52,001 nucleotides of DNA from Clostridia bacterium (lineage in GTDB: Bacteria; Bacillota_A; Clostridia; Christensenellales; CAG-138). Each line of letters begins with the position of its first letter. Position 1 is the stretch's first letter. Location of the stretch: positions 1 through 52,001 of the forward strand of contig JAFZCW010000022.1 of assembly GCA_017556125.1 (NCBI GenBank). Reading direction: 5' to 3'. Shown here piece after piece: positions 25,668-35,408 of the stretch. A program made the translations under genes and the position numbers. The notes beneath the pieces are model-generated. The model worked only from the letters and a program-made list of their open reading frames with translations. It had not been told where the DNA came from and searched no databases.

Positions 25668-27614
25668 ATGATCATTACATTCCCGGACGGAAGCGCAAGA
25701 GAATATCCGGACGGCATTTCTCCGCTCAGCATTGCGGAGTCCATCAGCCCCAGGCTCGCCAAAGCCACGCTGTCCTGCCTGATCGACGGCAAGAACAGCG
25801 ATGTCTTCCGCCCGATCCACGGCGATCACGAGATCCGCTTCTGCACGTTTGACGATGCGGACGGCCGCTGGGCATACCGTCATACGGCATCCCATCTCCT
25901 CGCGCAGGCCGTCAAGCGTCTTTATCCGGACGTCAAGCTGGCCATCGGCCCCGCCATCGAGAACGGATTCTATTACGACTTCGATACCGAAACCCCATTC
26001 ACGGCGGAGGATCTGGAAAAACTTGAAAAGGAAATGGCCAAGATCCAGAAGGAGGACCTCGCCCTTGAGCGTTTTGAACTTCCCCGCGACGAGGCCGTCC
26101 AGTTCATGGAGGACCGCGGCGAGCCGTACAAGGTCGAACTGATCCGCGACCTTCCGGAGGGTGAGACCATCAGCTTTTACCGTCAGGGCGAATTCGTCGA
26201 TCTCTGCGCCGGACCTCATGTCGCTTCCACTGGCAAGATCAAGAATTTCAAGCTTCAGTCGACCGCCGGCGCCTACTGGCGCGGCAGCGAAAAGAACAAA
26301 ATGCTGCAGCGCATCTACGGAACGGCGTTTGACAAGAAAGCGGATCTGGACGAGTACCTTGCGAAGCTTGAGGAAGCAAAGAAGCGCGACCACAACAAAC
26401 TCGGCCGCGAGCTGGAGCTCTTCACGACCGTTGACCTGATCGGTCAGGGTCTTCCGATCCTCCTCCCGAAGGGAGCAAGGATCATCCAGCAGCTCCAGCG
26501 TTTTGTCGAGGATGAGGAACAGCGGCGCGGCTATCTCCTTACCAAGACCCCGTTTATGGCGAAGCGCGAACTGTACAAGGTATCCGGCCACTGGGATCAT
26601 TACCGCGACGGCATGTTTGTCATGGGCGACAAGGCGGATCAGGACGACGAAACAAAGGAGATCTTTGCGCTGCGTCCCATGACCTGCCCCTTCCAGTTTA
26701 TGGCTTATCTGAACCGGCCCCGTTCCTACCGGGACCTGCCTCTCCGCTACAATGAGACCAGCACCCTGTTCAGAAACGAAAGCTCCGGCGAAATGCACGG
26801 CCTGATCCGTGTCCGCCAGTTCACCATTTCGGAAGGTCATCTCGCCGTCCGTCCGGACCAGCTTGAGGATGAATTCCGCGGCTGTCTCGACCTTGCCAGA
26901 TACATGCTCGACACGGTCGGCCTGCTGGAGGACGTCACATACCGTTTCTCCAAATGGGACGAAAACGACAAGGATAAATATATCGGTGAAAAAGCCAGCT
27001 GGGAAAAAACGCAGAACCTGATGCGCGACATCCTGAACGATCTGAATATCGATTTCTACGAAGCGGACGGCGAAGCCGCGTTCTACGGACCGAAGCTCGA
27101 TATCCAGATTAAGAACGTGTTCGGAAAAGAGGACACACTCGTCACGATCCAGATCGATTTCCAGCTTGCCGAACGCTACGGAATGGTTTACACGGACAGC
27201 GACGGCCAGAAAAAATACCCTGTCGTCATCCACAGAACGAGCCTCGGCTGCTATGAACGCACGCTCGCTCTCCTGATCGAAAAGTATGCCGGCGCGTTCC
27301 CCGCATGGCTCGCTCCCGTCCAGGTCAAGGTCCTGCCCATCACGGACCGTGCCGCGGACCGCTGCGTTGAAATCGAGAAATACCTCGCCGCCCGCGGGGT
27401 GCGCGTTGAGACCGATCTGCGCAACGAGAAGATCGGCTTCAAGATCCGCGAGGCGCAGATGCAGAAAGTCCCCTACATGCTGGTGCTCGGAGACAAGGAA
27501 GTCGAATCCGGTCTCGTCTCCGTCCGTTCCAGAAAGAACGGCGACCTCGGTACAAAGACCCTGGAGGATTTCTCCGCGATGCTTCTCGACGAGATCGCGA
27601 CAAGAGCAAAATAA
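25668..27614 (+). CDS. thrS: Threonyl-tRNA synthetase
   Basis: 648 residues from the ATG at 25668 (GGGAGG 8 bases upstream). Domains in order: TGS (1-62, ITFPDGSAREYPDG), editing/second-additional domain (HTASHLLAQAVKRL near 73), class II catalytic core with the zinc ligands Cys in RPMTCPFQ, His in HGLIRVRQF and His in VVIHRTSLG, and C-terminal anticodon-binding domain (PVQVKVLPITDRA on). It charges tRNA-Thr and edits Ser-tRNA. The full-length form and the T-box leader mark it as the main housekeeping enzyme. Confidence 0.97.
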   Translation: MIITFPDGSAREYPDGISPLSIAESISPRLAKATLSCLIDGKNSDVFRPIHGDHEIRFCTFDDADGRWAYRHTASHLLAQAVKRLYPDVKLAIGPAIENGFYYDFDTETPFTAEDLEKLEKEMAKIQKEDLALERFELPRDEAVQFMEDRGEPYKVELIRDLPEGETISFYRQGEFVDLCAGPHVASTGKIKNFKLQSTAGAYWRGSEKNKMLQRIYGTAFDKKADLDEYLAKLEEAKKRDHNKLGRELELFTTVDLIGQGLPILLPKGARIIQQLQRFVEDEEQRRGYLLTKTPFMAKRELYKVSGHWDHYRDGMFVMGDKADQDDETKEIFALRPMTCPFQFMAYLNRPRSYRDLPLRYNETSTLFRNESSGEMHGLIRVRQFTISEGHLAVRPDQLEDEFRGCLDLARYMLDTVGLLEDVTYRFSKWDENDKDKYIGEKASWEKTQNLMRDILNDLNIDFYEADGEAAFYGPKLDIQIKNVFGKEDTLVTIQIDFQLAERYGMVYTDSDGQKKYPVVIHRTSLGCYERTLALLIEKYAGAFPAWLAPVQVKVLPITDRAADRCVEIEKYLAARGVRVETDLRNEKIGFKIREAQMQKVPYMLVLGDKEVESGLVSVRSRKNGDLGTKTLEDFSAMLLDEIATRAK

Positions 27615-27637
27615 ACCCTGGAAATGAACCGACAAAA

Positions 27638-27670
27638 ACGGGATGCCCGCCAAGGCATCCCGTTCTTTTT
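27638..27670. terminator. Bidirectional terminator between thrS and the GNAT-like gene
   Basis: A ten-base-pair perfect stem (ACGGGATGCC/GGCATCCCGT) with a six-base loop has TTCTTTTT on the plus side and a matching T run on the minus side, so it can serve both convergent genes. Confidence 0.88.
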
Positions 27671-27686
27671 CATTTGAAGGCCAGTA

Positions 27687-28814
27687 TCAGAGATCGCGCA
27701 CCCAGCAGCGGCGGCGCTTGTGCTGCTCATGCGGGAACGATTTCAGCTGTGCCTGCACCTTGTCGTTCAGTTCGAGCATGGGACCCGTTTCGGCGTATTT
27801 GACGCCGTTCTGAATCATCTTTTCGTGCAGGTTGTCGATGATAATAGCGTTGATGCCGCTCATCTGCAGATCAGGCCGTACCCCGATCAGAAGAAGATCA
27901 ACAGTATCGTTCTTCCCTTTCAGCGCGCGGAGCATCGGGATCCACCCGAAGGGGAACATCCTTCCTTTGTTTCTTCTCTGGGCTTCCTCAAGCGCCGGGG
28001 AACAGATACCGAATCCCACGATCTCCTCCGCCTCGTTGTAAACGAACACGGTCGTACGGTTGTTGAGAAGCGGGAGAAACTCCGCCACATACTTCTCAAC
28101 CTGCCTTCTTGTCATCGGAACAACGCCGAACAGCACCTTATAGGTCTCGTTCCAGAGATTGAACACGTCCTCCGCCAGCTGCCGAATCGGCTTTTCCGGA
28201 GACCGGAGTTCGACGATATGGAGCTTTCTCCTGCGCATCACCTCGTTGCTGATCTTCTGCAGGCGGGGAATCCGCTCCTCGGGGATCGTAACACGGCATT
28301 CGACCCAGTCGACTTCCTTCGAAAAGCCCGCCCGCTGCATCTGTTCCGCATAGTAAGGATAGTTGTAATAGGTATAGAACAGACCACGTCTGTCGAACCC
28401 TTCGATCAGCATGCCCTCGGGATCCATGTCCGAAAAGCCAAGCGGCCCGTGCACATGTGTGCATCCGTGCTTTTCCCTGCCCCATTTGAACGCTTCATTA
28501 AAGAGCGCGTCCACGACTTCATCGTCGTCGATGAAGTCAATGGAGGACAGCGTCAGATAATTCTTGCCGAATTTCTGATTCGCTTTCGTGTTATGAATCG
28601 CAGCGATTCTTCCAACGACCTTACCGTCGCGGTATGCAAGGAAGCACTGCGCATCGCAGTATTCGAAAGCAGGATTCTTCTCGCGGTCAAAATCCTCCAT
28701 CCTGCTCGCGATCAGATCCGGAACATAATTCGGGTTTCCCGCATACAGCTTCTGCGGATACTCTACAAAAGTCCGGATCCCCTTTCTGTCACTGACAGCC
28801 TTTACCTCTACCAT
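27687..28814 (-). CDS. GNAT-like acyltransferase-fold protein (YghO-like)
   Basis: 375 residues, soluble. It resembles a conserved family of two fused GNAT-like halves. The first has FLAYRDGKVVGRIAAIHN (near 58-75) and the HVHGPLGFSDMDPEGMLIEGFD segment; the second has VFVYNEAEEIVGFGICSPAL and LLLIGVRPDLQMSGINAIIIDN, which looks like an acyl-CoA-binding strand-loop-helix. The substrate is unknown. It starts 27 bases after the DUF4349 stop with GGGAGTGG before the ATG, so the two genes are co-transcribed. The assignment rests on fold-level motifs only. Confidence 0.65.
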   Translation of the reverse strand: MVEVKAVSDRKGIRTFVEYPQKLYAGNPNYVPDLIASRMEDFDREKNPAFEYCDAQCFLAYRDGKVVGRIAAIHNTKANQKFGKNYLTLSSIDFIDDDEVVDALFNEAFKWGREKHGCTHVHGPLGFSDMDPEGMLIEGFDRRGLFYTYYNYPYYAEQMQRAGFSKEVDWVECRVTIPEERIPRLQKISNEVMRRRKLHIVELRSPEKPIRQLAEDVFNLWNETYKVLFGVVPMTRRQVEKYVAEFLPLLNNRTTVFVYNEAEEIVGFGICSPALEEAQRRNKGRMFPFGWIPMLRALKGKNDTVDLLLIGVRPDLQMSGINAIIIDNLHEKMIQNGVKYAETGPMLELNDKVQAQLKSFPHEQHKRRRCWVRDL

Positions 28815-28841
28815 TTTCCCACTCCCGTTTTCCTAATATTG

Positions 28842-29918
28842 TTATGCTTCCGTTTTGTTCAGGGCGTCCTCTTTGTTCTCCGCGTCCGAGCCGGCTTCCG
28901 GAGCAGGCGCCGCGTTCTTCTTTGCCCGTTCGGCTTTCCTTCTTTCACGTTCCGCGATCTGTTTCGCCTGTTTTTCCTGAACTTTCGCGCGGTGTTTTCT
29001 GACCGCCGGGCGGAACAGGAAGTAGAGCCCAACGCCGATACCTCCGAGGATCACGACCGGAACGATGATATAGGCAAGGAAGATGCCGATCGCGGACAGC
29101 GCGTTCAGAAGAAATCTCCCGCTGTTCTGTACGCCCGTCTTCATCTTCTCCCATACGTCGGAAGCCTTCCAGACCTCGATCAGTTTGCTTTTTTCCTGAA
29201 CGGCTGTCTTTTCCTTTTCCCTGATGGTCAGCTCGAGCGTCGCATACGATACCTGGCTGTTCCATACGTTGATGGTCGCCTGATAGCTCTCAATCCGCTC
29301 CCGTACGGATGCCAGCTGTTCCCTTACCTTCAGAACGTCCTCGATGGTGTCGCATCTGTCATACAGCGCCAGCAGCTGTTTTTCTTCCGCTTTTGCGGAC
29401 TCCAGCCTTGCCTGGATGTCATAATAGCTCTGCGTGATATCGTTGGAACTGATATTGGATTCCGTCTGTTCGCCGACCGTGGCGATATCCGCCATGAACT
29501 GCTCCAGTTTGTCCGCAGGAATCCGGAAGGTCGCTGTAGCGTAGGCGCTGCCGGAACCGTTGGTACGCGAATAGGAACTGGCAAGATAGCCGCCGGCATT
29601 CTCGCACATGCTCTGGATGGATTTCAGCGCTTCCGACGGATCCTCCGCGCGGATCGTCATATGCCCGTTGTAGATGATCTTTTTACCGTATTCAGCCGTC
29701 TCTTCGGGTTCCGGCACCTTTTCCTGATAGGATGAGGCGCTGTTGGAAGAACCGGAAGGGGCCATTGCCGGAGCCTCCGCATAGTAGTCGTATTCCATCG
29801 CTTCCGCAGCAACTGCTGAATCCGCGTACATATACGAGGGGGCGGATGTGCTCTTCGCGCAGCCCGACACGAGCAGGACAAGCGCCAGCGCAATCAGAAC
29901 AATCTTTTTACTTTTCAT
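28842..29918 (-). CDS. DUF4349 lipoprotein
   Basis: 358 residues from the ATG at 29916-29918 (GGAGG 8 bases upstream); the longer frame has no such site. A lipoprotein signal (LALVLLVSGCAKS, Cys near 21) precedes a low-complexity Ala/Ser/Tyr stretch and the DUF4349 domain (KKIIYNGHMTIRAEDPSEAL, then ATFRIPADKLEQFM and SNDITQSYYDIQARLESA). A long coiled coil (near 200-255) leads to a membrane helix at about 290-315 and a Lys/Arg/Ala-rich cytoplasmic tail. It is thus held at the membrane by both lipid and helix. Family function unknown. Confidence 0.85.
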   Translation of the reverse strand: MKSKKIVLIALALVLLVSGCAKSTSAPSYMYADSAVAAEAMEYDYYAEAPAMAPSGSSNSASSYQEKVPEPEETAEYGKKIIYNGHMTIRAEDPSEALKSIQSMCENAGGYLASSYSRTNGSGSAYATATFRIPADKLEQFMADIATVGEQTESNISSNDITQSYYDIQARLESAKAEEKQLLALYDRCDTIEDVLKVREQLASVRERIESYQATINVWNSQVSYATLELTIREKEKTAVQEKSKLIEVWKASDVWEKMKTGVQNSGRFLLNALSAIGIFLAYIIVPVVILGGIGVGLYFLFRPAVRKHRAKVQEKQAKQIAERERRKAERAKKNAAPAPEAGSDAENKEDALNKTEA

Positions 29919-29970
29919 GGGTTCATCCTCCTTATAAGCTGATGAAATCATGTTATCATCAATGATCTTT

Positions 29971-30020
29971 CGGAACGTTCCGCTTTCCAAAACGTTACAG
30001 AAACGCCTACGTTCCGTAAC
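29971..30020. repeat. Palindrome and inverted repeat before the DUF4349 gene
   Basis: CGGAACGTTCCG (29971-29982) is a perfect 12-base palindrome. Just upstream, GTTACAGAAACG (29994-30005) and CGTTCCGTAAC (30010-30020) form an imperfect inverted repeat, followed on the minus strand by GTTTT, so it could end the upstream acyltransferase transcript. All share an AACG/CGTT core, which may mark a regulator site. Confidence 0.5.
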
Positions 30021-30066
30021 ATTTTCCGTTTGCGGTCCCGCTCCCCTTCATCGGAAAGCGAACGGC

Positions 30067-30963
30067 TTACGGCTCCTCGTAGATGATCTCCTCGCAGCAC
30101 GGCTTGTCCAGAAGTTCCGGATTGGTCAGCAGATAATTGATAAGCCGCCCGGTCTTTGCAAAATAGTACCCGTCGGCGATCCGCTCATCCAGCGTGATGC
30201 CCATATCGATTTTTGATGCCAGCCTCTTGGTTCCGTCCGGTTCCAGGACCTCCGCTTTTGTTTCCGCCCCGAGAATGATGAACACGGAGTTCGTGCCCCA
30301 GTTCGCAAGATGATGATACCCGGCGTCCAGTTTCAGGGAACCAAGGTTGGAAAGAAAGACCGTACTCGCATACGGATCCTCCTTTAATAGCGCCTTCGGC
30401 ATGATTCCGTGGTTGTCCAGCCAGGAAAGCAGCCAGATGACGAAACGGAAAACGAAGAAGGGAAGCTTGTTCAGTGAACCGATGATGTCCGTCGTCGCGT
30501 CCGTCTTGTCGTTATGACGGAGATCGTAGACAAATGAGCACAGCTTGTCGTGCATTTCATCGATGCTGCTTTTCGTGCTTTCAGGATCATAGTCCATGAT
30601 GGCGACGGCTTCTTCCCCTGCATCCGAAAATGCCTTCTTGGCAATGAATGAAAACTGGATGCTGTTTCTCTGGTAATACCGGTCGCCCTTGATGAACGTA
30701 TTCATGCGCGGACGCATCTGGACCGTTCTGCCGACTGCCGCCAGGACTGCCTGGAAGATGGTATACCGGTGCTCCGGATTGGCGTCATTCTTTGCACGGA
30801 GCCACGCGTCCAGCTTTTCCGTTTCAACGGAGATCCGCAGAAATGCCTCGTTGTCGGTCCTGTTTTTCATCATCAGCGGCATAATGACGTGCAGCCCGTC
30901 AAGCCCGCGGATAATGTCGGCGTCGATCCTGTCGCCGAATCCCTTCCTCTTTGTAAACTTCAT
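30067..30963 (-). CDS. Lipoyl-less E2-type acyltransferase-fold protein
   Basis: 298 residues from the second ATG (GGGGG 11 bases upstream); an ATG 18 bases earlier is also possible. It matches the catalytic domain of 2-oxoacid dehydrogenase E2/chloramphenicol acetyltransferase fold, with no lipoyl or E1/E3-binding domain. Seen are LDGLHVIMPLMMKNR, FQAVLAAVGRTVQMRPRMN, VFLSNLGSLKLDAGYHHL, FIILGAETKAEVL and a C-terminal DERIADGYYF. In E2 this last motif is DHRxxDG with the catalytic His; here His is Glu. It is therefore either inactive or uses another mechanism. No E1 or E3 gene is near. Confidence 0.7.
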   Translation of the reverse strand: MKFTKRKGFGDRIDADIIRGLDGLHVIMPLMMKNRTDNEAFLRISVETEKLDAWLRAKNDANPEHRYTIFQAVLAAVGRTVQMRPRMNTFIKGDRYYQRNSIQFSFIAKKAFSDAGEEAVAIMDYDPESTKSSIDEMHDKLCSFVYDLRHNDKTDATTDIIGSLNKLPFFVFRFVIWLLSWLDNHGIMPKALLKEDPYASTVFLSNLGSLKLDAGYHHLANWGTNSVFIILGAETKAEVLEPDGTKRLASKIDMGITLDERIADGYYFAKTGRLINYLLTNPELLDKPCCEEIIYEEP

Positions 30964-31012
30964 CTGATAAAAGACCCCCATTACCCCATTTTAGGGAAAT
31001 AAATACGATTGC

Positions 31013-31042
31013 ATATTACCACCCCGTCCCATGGAATGTCAA
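31013..31042 (-). promoter_or_regulatory. Promoter of the E2-like gene
   Basis: On the minus strand, TTGACA (31037-31042) and TAATAT (31013-31018) are 18 bases apart. Confidence 0.65.
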
Positions 31043-31110
31043 ATTTGCCCGTCGTTCACGGCTTTTTTGACGAGGGATCGTTGCGGCTCGGCCAGTCTTC
31101 ATCCGGAGCG

Positions 31111-31139
31111 AAAAAAAGCGGCATCACCCGATCCGCTTT
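31111..31139 (-). terminator. Intrinsic terminator of the parE-parC-MATE operon
   Basis: On the minus strand, AAAGCGG and CCGCTTT form a stem around an eleven-base loop, followed by TTTTTTT, about 30 bases after the MATE-ATPase stop. Confidence 0.8.
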
Positions 31140-31168
31140 ACTGAAGAATCCGTTCGGAAACACCGCCT

Positions 31169-32941
31169 TTATATTCTGATTGTGAGTACGTTCATGCCTA
31201 GAATGTTCTGGTACTGGACGCTTTCCGCAGTCTTGAACACCATTCTGATGCCGATGTTCGCCGCCGGATCGCCGCTGTCCGCGATCCTGCTCCGCTCGGA
31301 GGGGTCGAACGGGACGCAGTCATCCTTGATCCTGAGGATCACGCTCTCATTTTTCCGGGCAACGCGGATATCGACCGTATGCCGCTTCCTGTCCTTTGTA
31401 AACCCGTGATCCACGACATTTCCGGCCATCTCCTCCATCGCGAGTCCAGCCAGATATGCCCTTCTGCGGTCGACACCCTTTTTTAGGCAGAAATCCTGCA
31501 CGCGCCTGGAGATCTCGACGACTTCCTTCATATCCCGGACGGACAGATCCATCCGTTCGCTCTGCGGAGCGCCGAAGCCTTCCGGAATCACCATCAGATC
31601 GTCGATGTTCCTCGGGAAGCGTTTTTTCATGAGCATGGAATAGATAAAGATCACCAGCGTCGTGACCACGCCGTTCAGAACGTTCGCCACATAGACGCTG
31701 TTCATTCCCATCCGGTGAATCAGAAGGGCGGTGAATCCCGCAACACAGAGAACGCCGTCCAGAACGGATAGAATGTGAACAAGAGCTTTCTTCCCCGTTA
31801 TCTGGCCGTAGCAGACAAAATGCATGCAGATCACACTGAGCGGCATGCAGAGCGGGAGTATCCTCAGAGCTGACACGGTCATTCTGAAGACCGGGTCCGA
31901 ACTGTCCTTGTAATAGATTCTGGTCAGCGGAACGGCGAAAAGGATGATCATTGCCGAAACGCAGCACATCAGCGGGAGGAACCGTCTGAACATCACGCGC
32001 ATGGTATCCTGAAGCGATTCCCTGTCCTCCTCCCCTACGCTGACGCTCAGCATCATGCGGCTTACCGCCATCATGGCGGAAGGAATCGCCCAAAACAGTT
32101 TCAGAAGATTATCGGACGCGGCAAACGCGGAGATCCCCGCACTTCCGATACAGGCCAGAATCATGGCGTTGACCGCATACCCTCGGATCGTCTGATAACC
32201 GTTGCTCAGCGCGCCGGGAAAGCCGATGCGGACAATGCTTGTTGTCTCTTTCCAGTCCAGCGCTCCGGCAGCGAACCGGAAATGTGATTTCCCCGAAAGA
32301 AAATGCATTGCCTCAACGCCGCAGTAGACCCACGTCCCGAGCGAGGCCGCGAGCGCAAGGCCGAATTCCCTCATTTTGAAGACGCACACGAACAGAAAGC
32401 TCAGGACGATGTTCGCACCGAGAAAGGAAGCGCTGGAGAGGATGCTCCAGCCGGTTTTATTTTCAAGCGAAAGAAATGCGAACAGCTGGTTCCCGATCAG
32501 AAGAGGCAGAACGCCGACGGCCTGTCCGAGCAGAAACCGGTTGAAAAGAGGTCTCATGGACGGATCCCGCGCCAGAAATCCGGTCAGATCGAATGCTCCG
32601 AGCACGACAAAAAGCGCGGTGAACAGAAGTGCGGTCAGAGCGGAGACCGTCAGGCTCAGCGTAAACACGTTACGGGATTTTTCCTGCCTGTTCTCCCCGA
32701 TATATCTCCCGCACAGGATCACGGCGCCTCCGACCAGCATCAGGCTGACGGCTCCGACGAGCATGCTGACGGGTCCGTAAAGCCCCATCACCCCCACCGC
32801 GTCGACACTGATGAAATTGCTGGCGAAATAGCTGGAAACAAACCCGTTCGCACCGCCGACGAGCGCCATCAGGATCTGCATCGGCAGAAGACGGAACATC
32901 GTCCTGCTGAGCAGTTTGATATTTGCTTTCGATTGATTCAT
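31169..32941 (-). CDS. MATE-family transporter fused to an RsbW-like ATPase domain
   Basis: 590 residues from the ATG at 32939-32941 (GAGGA 7 bases upstream). Residues 1 to about 450 form twelve membrane helices of the MATE flippase fold (LVGGANGFVSSYFASNFISVDA, two six-helix halves). The last 130 residues are a cytoplasmic GHKL ATPase of the anti-sigma-factor/serine-kinase type: N box GLAMEEMAGNVVDHGF, G1 box IKDDCVPFDP, G2 box NIGIRMV and closing NVLTIRI. MATE proteins exchange Na+ or H+ for drugs or lipid-like substrates and have no ATPase of their own. It starts 53 bases after the parC stop. The attached domain suggests kinase or partner-switch control; cargo unknown. Confidence 0.85.
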   Translation of the reverse strand: MNQSKANIKLLSRTMFRLLPMQILMALVGGANGFVSSYFASNFISVDAVGVMGLYGPVSMLVGAVSLMLVGGAVILCGRYIGENRQEKSRNVFTLSLTVSALTALLFTALFVVLGAFDLTGFLARDPSMRPLFNRFLLGQAVGVLPLLIGNQLFAFLSLENKTGWSILSSASFLGANIVLSFLFVCVFKMREFGLALAASLGTWVYCGVEAMHFLSGKSHFRFAAGALDWKETTSIVRIGFPGALSNGYQTIRGYAVNAMILACIGSAGISAFAASDNLLKLFWAIPSAMMAVSRMMLSVSVGEEDRESLQDTMRVMFRRFLPLMCCVSAMIILFAVPLTRIYYKDSSDPVFRMTVSALRILPLCMPLSVICMHFVCYGQITGKKALVHILSVLDGVLCVAGFTALLIHRMGMNSVYVANVLNGVVTTLVIFIYSMLMKKRFPRNIDDLMVIPEGFGAPQSERMDLSVRDMKEVVEISRRVQDFCLKKGVDRRRAYLAGLAMEEMAGNVVDHGFTKDRKRHTVDIRVARKNESVILRIKDDCVPFDPSERSRIADSGDPAANIGIRMVFKTAESVQYQNILGMNVLTIRI

Positions 32942-32994
32942 CCGGGATTCCTCAAAGTGGCCGGTCATCCGGACGCCTGTCCGGTCCCGGCCTG

Positions 32995-35397
32995 CTATAC
33001 TTTCTTTACCGCTACGACGTCGTCGTCCAGTATCACCGCGACCATCAGGAAGCCCTTGCTCATTTTATCGGCGATCCGGACCTGTTCCGTGGAGAACTGT
33101 GTTTCCGCTCCGTGTCTCTGGATCACTTTGAATTCATACGGAACCGTCACATACAGCGCGGACGCAATCTTCGTCCCGTTGGATCCGTTCTTCTTGAAAT
33201 CGAATGTCCTGACGCCCTTGCCGTTCCTTCCCTGCAGCTCGTAATCGAACAGAAGAGTTCTCTTCCCGTACCCGCGGTCCGTAATGACCAGCAGTTCGCC
33301 TTCCTCGTCCACCTGTTCCGAGAAGATCACGGGATCGCCCGCAGCGGCTTTGATACCGTGCACGCCTCCGCTGACACGCCCGGTCGTCGGAACCGATCCC
33401 GTTTCGAACCGGATGCTCATGCCGGACTGCGTCACCATCAGGATGCTGCTTTTGCCGTTATCCCTGCATACGGAGATCACGGTATCGTCCTTCTTCAGGT
33501 TCATTCCTGTCGTCTTCTTCACTTTCAGCTGGTACTCGTCCGCGGGACTTCTCTTCACAAATCCCTGCGATGTGCTGAACAGATAGCTGCCTTCGTTCGA
33601 ATCATCGAACACCGCCACAATGGATTCATTGTTGTCGAACTGCACGATGGAGGCCAGGTTCGCGGATTTTGCCGATCCTTTTGTCTCCGGGATCTCCGCA
33701 ACCGGCAGCGATATCACGGCGCCGAGGTTCGTAAACATTCGGATCCGCTTGGAGGTATCCGTATGGAGGATCGCGATCGGTTCCTCTTCCACCTGTCCGA
33801 TATTGAACTGTTTTTCCGCCGTCCTGCGGATCCGCATCCCTTCGCAGACCGCCACGACGACATCCTCCGCGACCAGTTTGACCTCTTCTTCCCTGGTGAT
33901 CACATTCAGGTCGTCGTCAATCAGCTTCGTGCGTCTCGGGTCTTCGATCTGTTTCTTGATGCCGAGGAGTTCCTTTTTGATCAGCGCGGTCAGTTTCCTG
34001 TCGGATGCAAGAATGGCTTTCAGTTCCCCGATCAGCGCAACGACCTCGGCGTACTCCTTCTCGATCAGACGCAGTTCCAGATTGGTCAGCCGCTGCAGTC
34101 TGAGATCCAGGATCGCCTGCGCCTGTATCTCCGTCAAACGGAATTCTCTGATCAGCGCTTCCTTCGCCTCTTTCGGGGACTTCGATGCGCGGATCAGCGC
34201 GATCACGCGGTCGAGATTGTTCACCGCGACCATCAGACCGGCCAGTATATGCTCTCTCCGCTCTGCGGCTTCCAGCTCGTATCTGGTCCTTCTGGTCACG
34301 ACCTCCCGCTGATGCGCGATGTAAAACTCGATGATCTGCTTAAGGCCGAGCTGCTGCGGTCTTCCGTCCGCGATCGCGACCATGTTGATGCCGAACGTCG
34401 ACTGCAGGTCCGTGTATTTGAACAGATACTGCAGGATCAGCTTCGCGTCATAATCCTTTTTGATCTCAATGACGGCGCGAACGCCGGACCGGTCGCTTTC
34501 GTCCCGGATATCGGCGATCCCGGCGAACAGGGCTTTCTTCTCCTGCGTCACGTCCAGAATCTTCTGAAGCGCATAGGCCTTGTTGATCTGATACGGGAAC
34601 TCGTCAATCACGATGAGCGTCTTTCCGTTCTTATGGTCTTCCATGTGGGTCTTTGCGCGCATGACCAGCTTTCCGCGGCCCGTTTCGTAAGCCTCCCGGA
34701 TCTCCGGCGAGCGGATCAGGTAGGCGCCTGTCGGAAAATCCGGCGCCGGGATGATCTTCATCAGTTCGTCAAGGGAGATGTCCGGATCCTCCATGACCGC
34801 GACAACCGCGTCGATCGCCTCTGAGGGATTGTGCGGCGGGATATTGGTGGCAAGTCCGATCGCGATGCCCATCGCGCCGTTGATCAGAAGATTCGGAAAT
34901 CTTCCGGGCAGCACGTCGGGTTCCTTCGTGGAATCGTCGAAATTGAGGGAAAAATGCACGGTATCCTTGTCGATGTCCCGAAGCTGCTGAAGGGCGGCGT
35001 CCGTCATCCTTGCTTCCGTATACCGCATGGCAGCGGCGGTATCCCCGTCCATCGAACCGAAATTCCCGTGGCCGTCGACCAGCGGCACGCGCATGTTGAA
35101 CGGCTGCGCCAGATGCACCATGGCGTCGTATACGGAGGAATCTCCGTGCGGATGATATTTTCCGAGACAGTCGCCCACGATGCGCGCGCTTTTCCTGTGC
35201 GGCTTGTCCGGCGTCAGCCCGAGTTCCATCATGGTATACAGGATCCTGCGCTGCACGGGTTTCAGCCCGTCCTCGACGCGGGGAAGCGCCCGTTCCAGAA
35301 TGATGTGCTCCGCATAAGGCATGATCGACTCATGCATCACATCATCCATGTTCCGGATCAGTATTTTTTCTTCAAAAGGCTGCTGTTGTTTTGCCAT
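32995..35397 (-). CDS. parC: DNA topoisomerase IV subunit A
   Basis: 800 residues from the ATG at 35395-35397; an upstream GTG overlaps the parE stop. The breakage-reunion domain has [31 protein letters not shown] (quinolone-resistance region, with the Ser and Asp of sensitive enzymes) and the catalytic Tyr in [10 protein letters not shown]. The C-terminal beta-pinwheel has QGRNGKG where GyrA has the full QRRGGKG box, and [19 protein letters not shown] is closer to clostridial ParC than to GyrA. It would decatenate daughter chromosomes together with ParE. A second gyrase is the alternative. Confidence 0.85.
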   Translation of the reverse strand: MAKQQQPFEEKILIRNMDDVMHESIMPYAEHIILERALPRVEDGLKPVQRRILYTMMELGLTPDKPHRKSARIVGDCLGKYHPHGDSSVYDAMVHLAQPFNMRVPLVDGHGNFGSMDGDTAAAMRYTEARMTDAALQQLRDIDKDTVHFSLNFDDSTKEPDVLPGRFPNLLINGAMGIAIGLATNIPPHNPSEAIDAVVAVMEDPDISLDELMKIIPAPDFPTGAYLIRSPEIREAYETGRGKLVMRAKTHMEDHKNGKTLIVIDEFPYQINKAYALQKILDVTQEKKALFAGIADIRDESDRSGVRAVIEIKKDYDAKLILQYLFKYTDLQSTFGINMVAIADGRPQQLGLKQIIEFYIAHQREVVTRRTRYELEAAERREHILAGLMVAVNNLDRVIALIRASKSPKEAKEALIREFRLTEIQAQAILDLRLQRLTNLELRLIEKEYAEVVALIGELKAILASDRKLTALIKKELLGIKKQIEDPRRTKLIDDDLNVITREEEVKLVAEDVVVAVCEGMRIRRTAEKQFNIGQVEEEPIAILHTDTSKRIRMFTNLGAVISLPVAEIPETKGSAKSANLASIVQFDNNESIVAVFDDSNEGSYLFSTSQGFVKRSPADEYQLKVKKTTGMNLKKDDTVISVCRDNGKSSILMVTQSGMSIRFETGSVPTTGRVSGGVHGIKAAAGDPVIFSEQVDEEGELLVITDRGYGKRTLLFDYELQGRNGKGVRTFDFKKNGSNGTKIASALYVTVPYEFKVIQRHGAETQFSTEQVRIADKMSKGFLMVAVILDDDVVAVKKV

Positions 35398-35408
35398 ATG
35401 CCTTTTCC

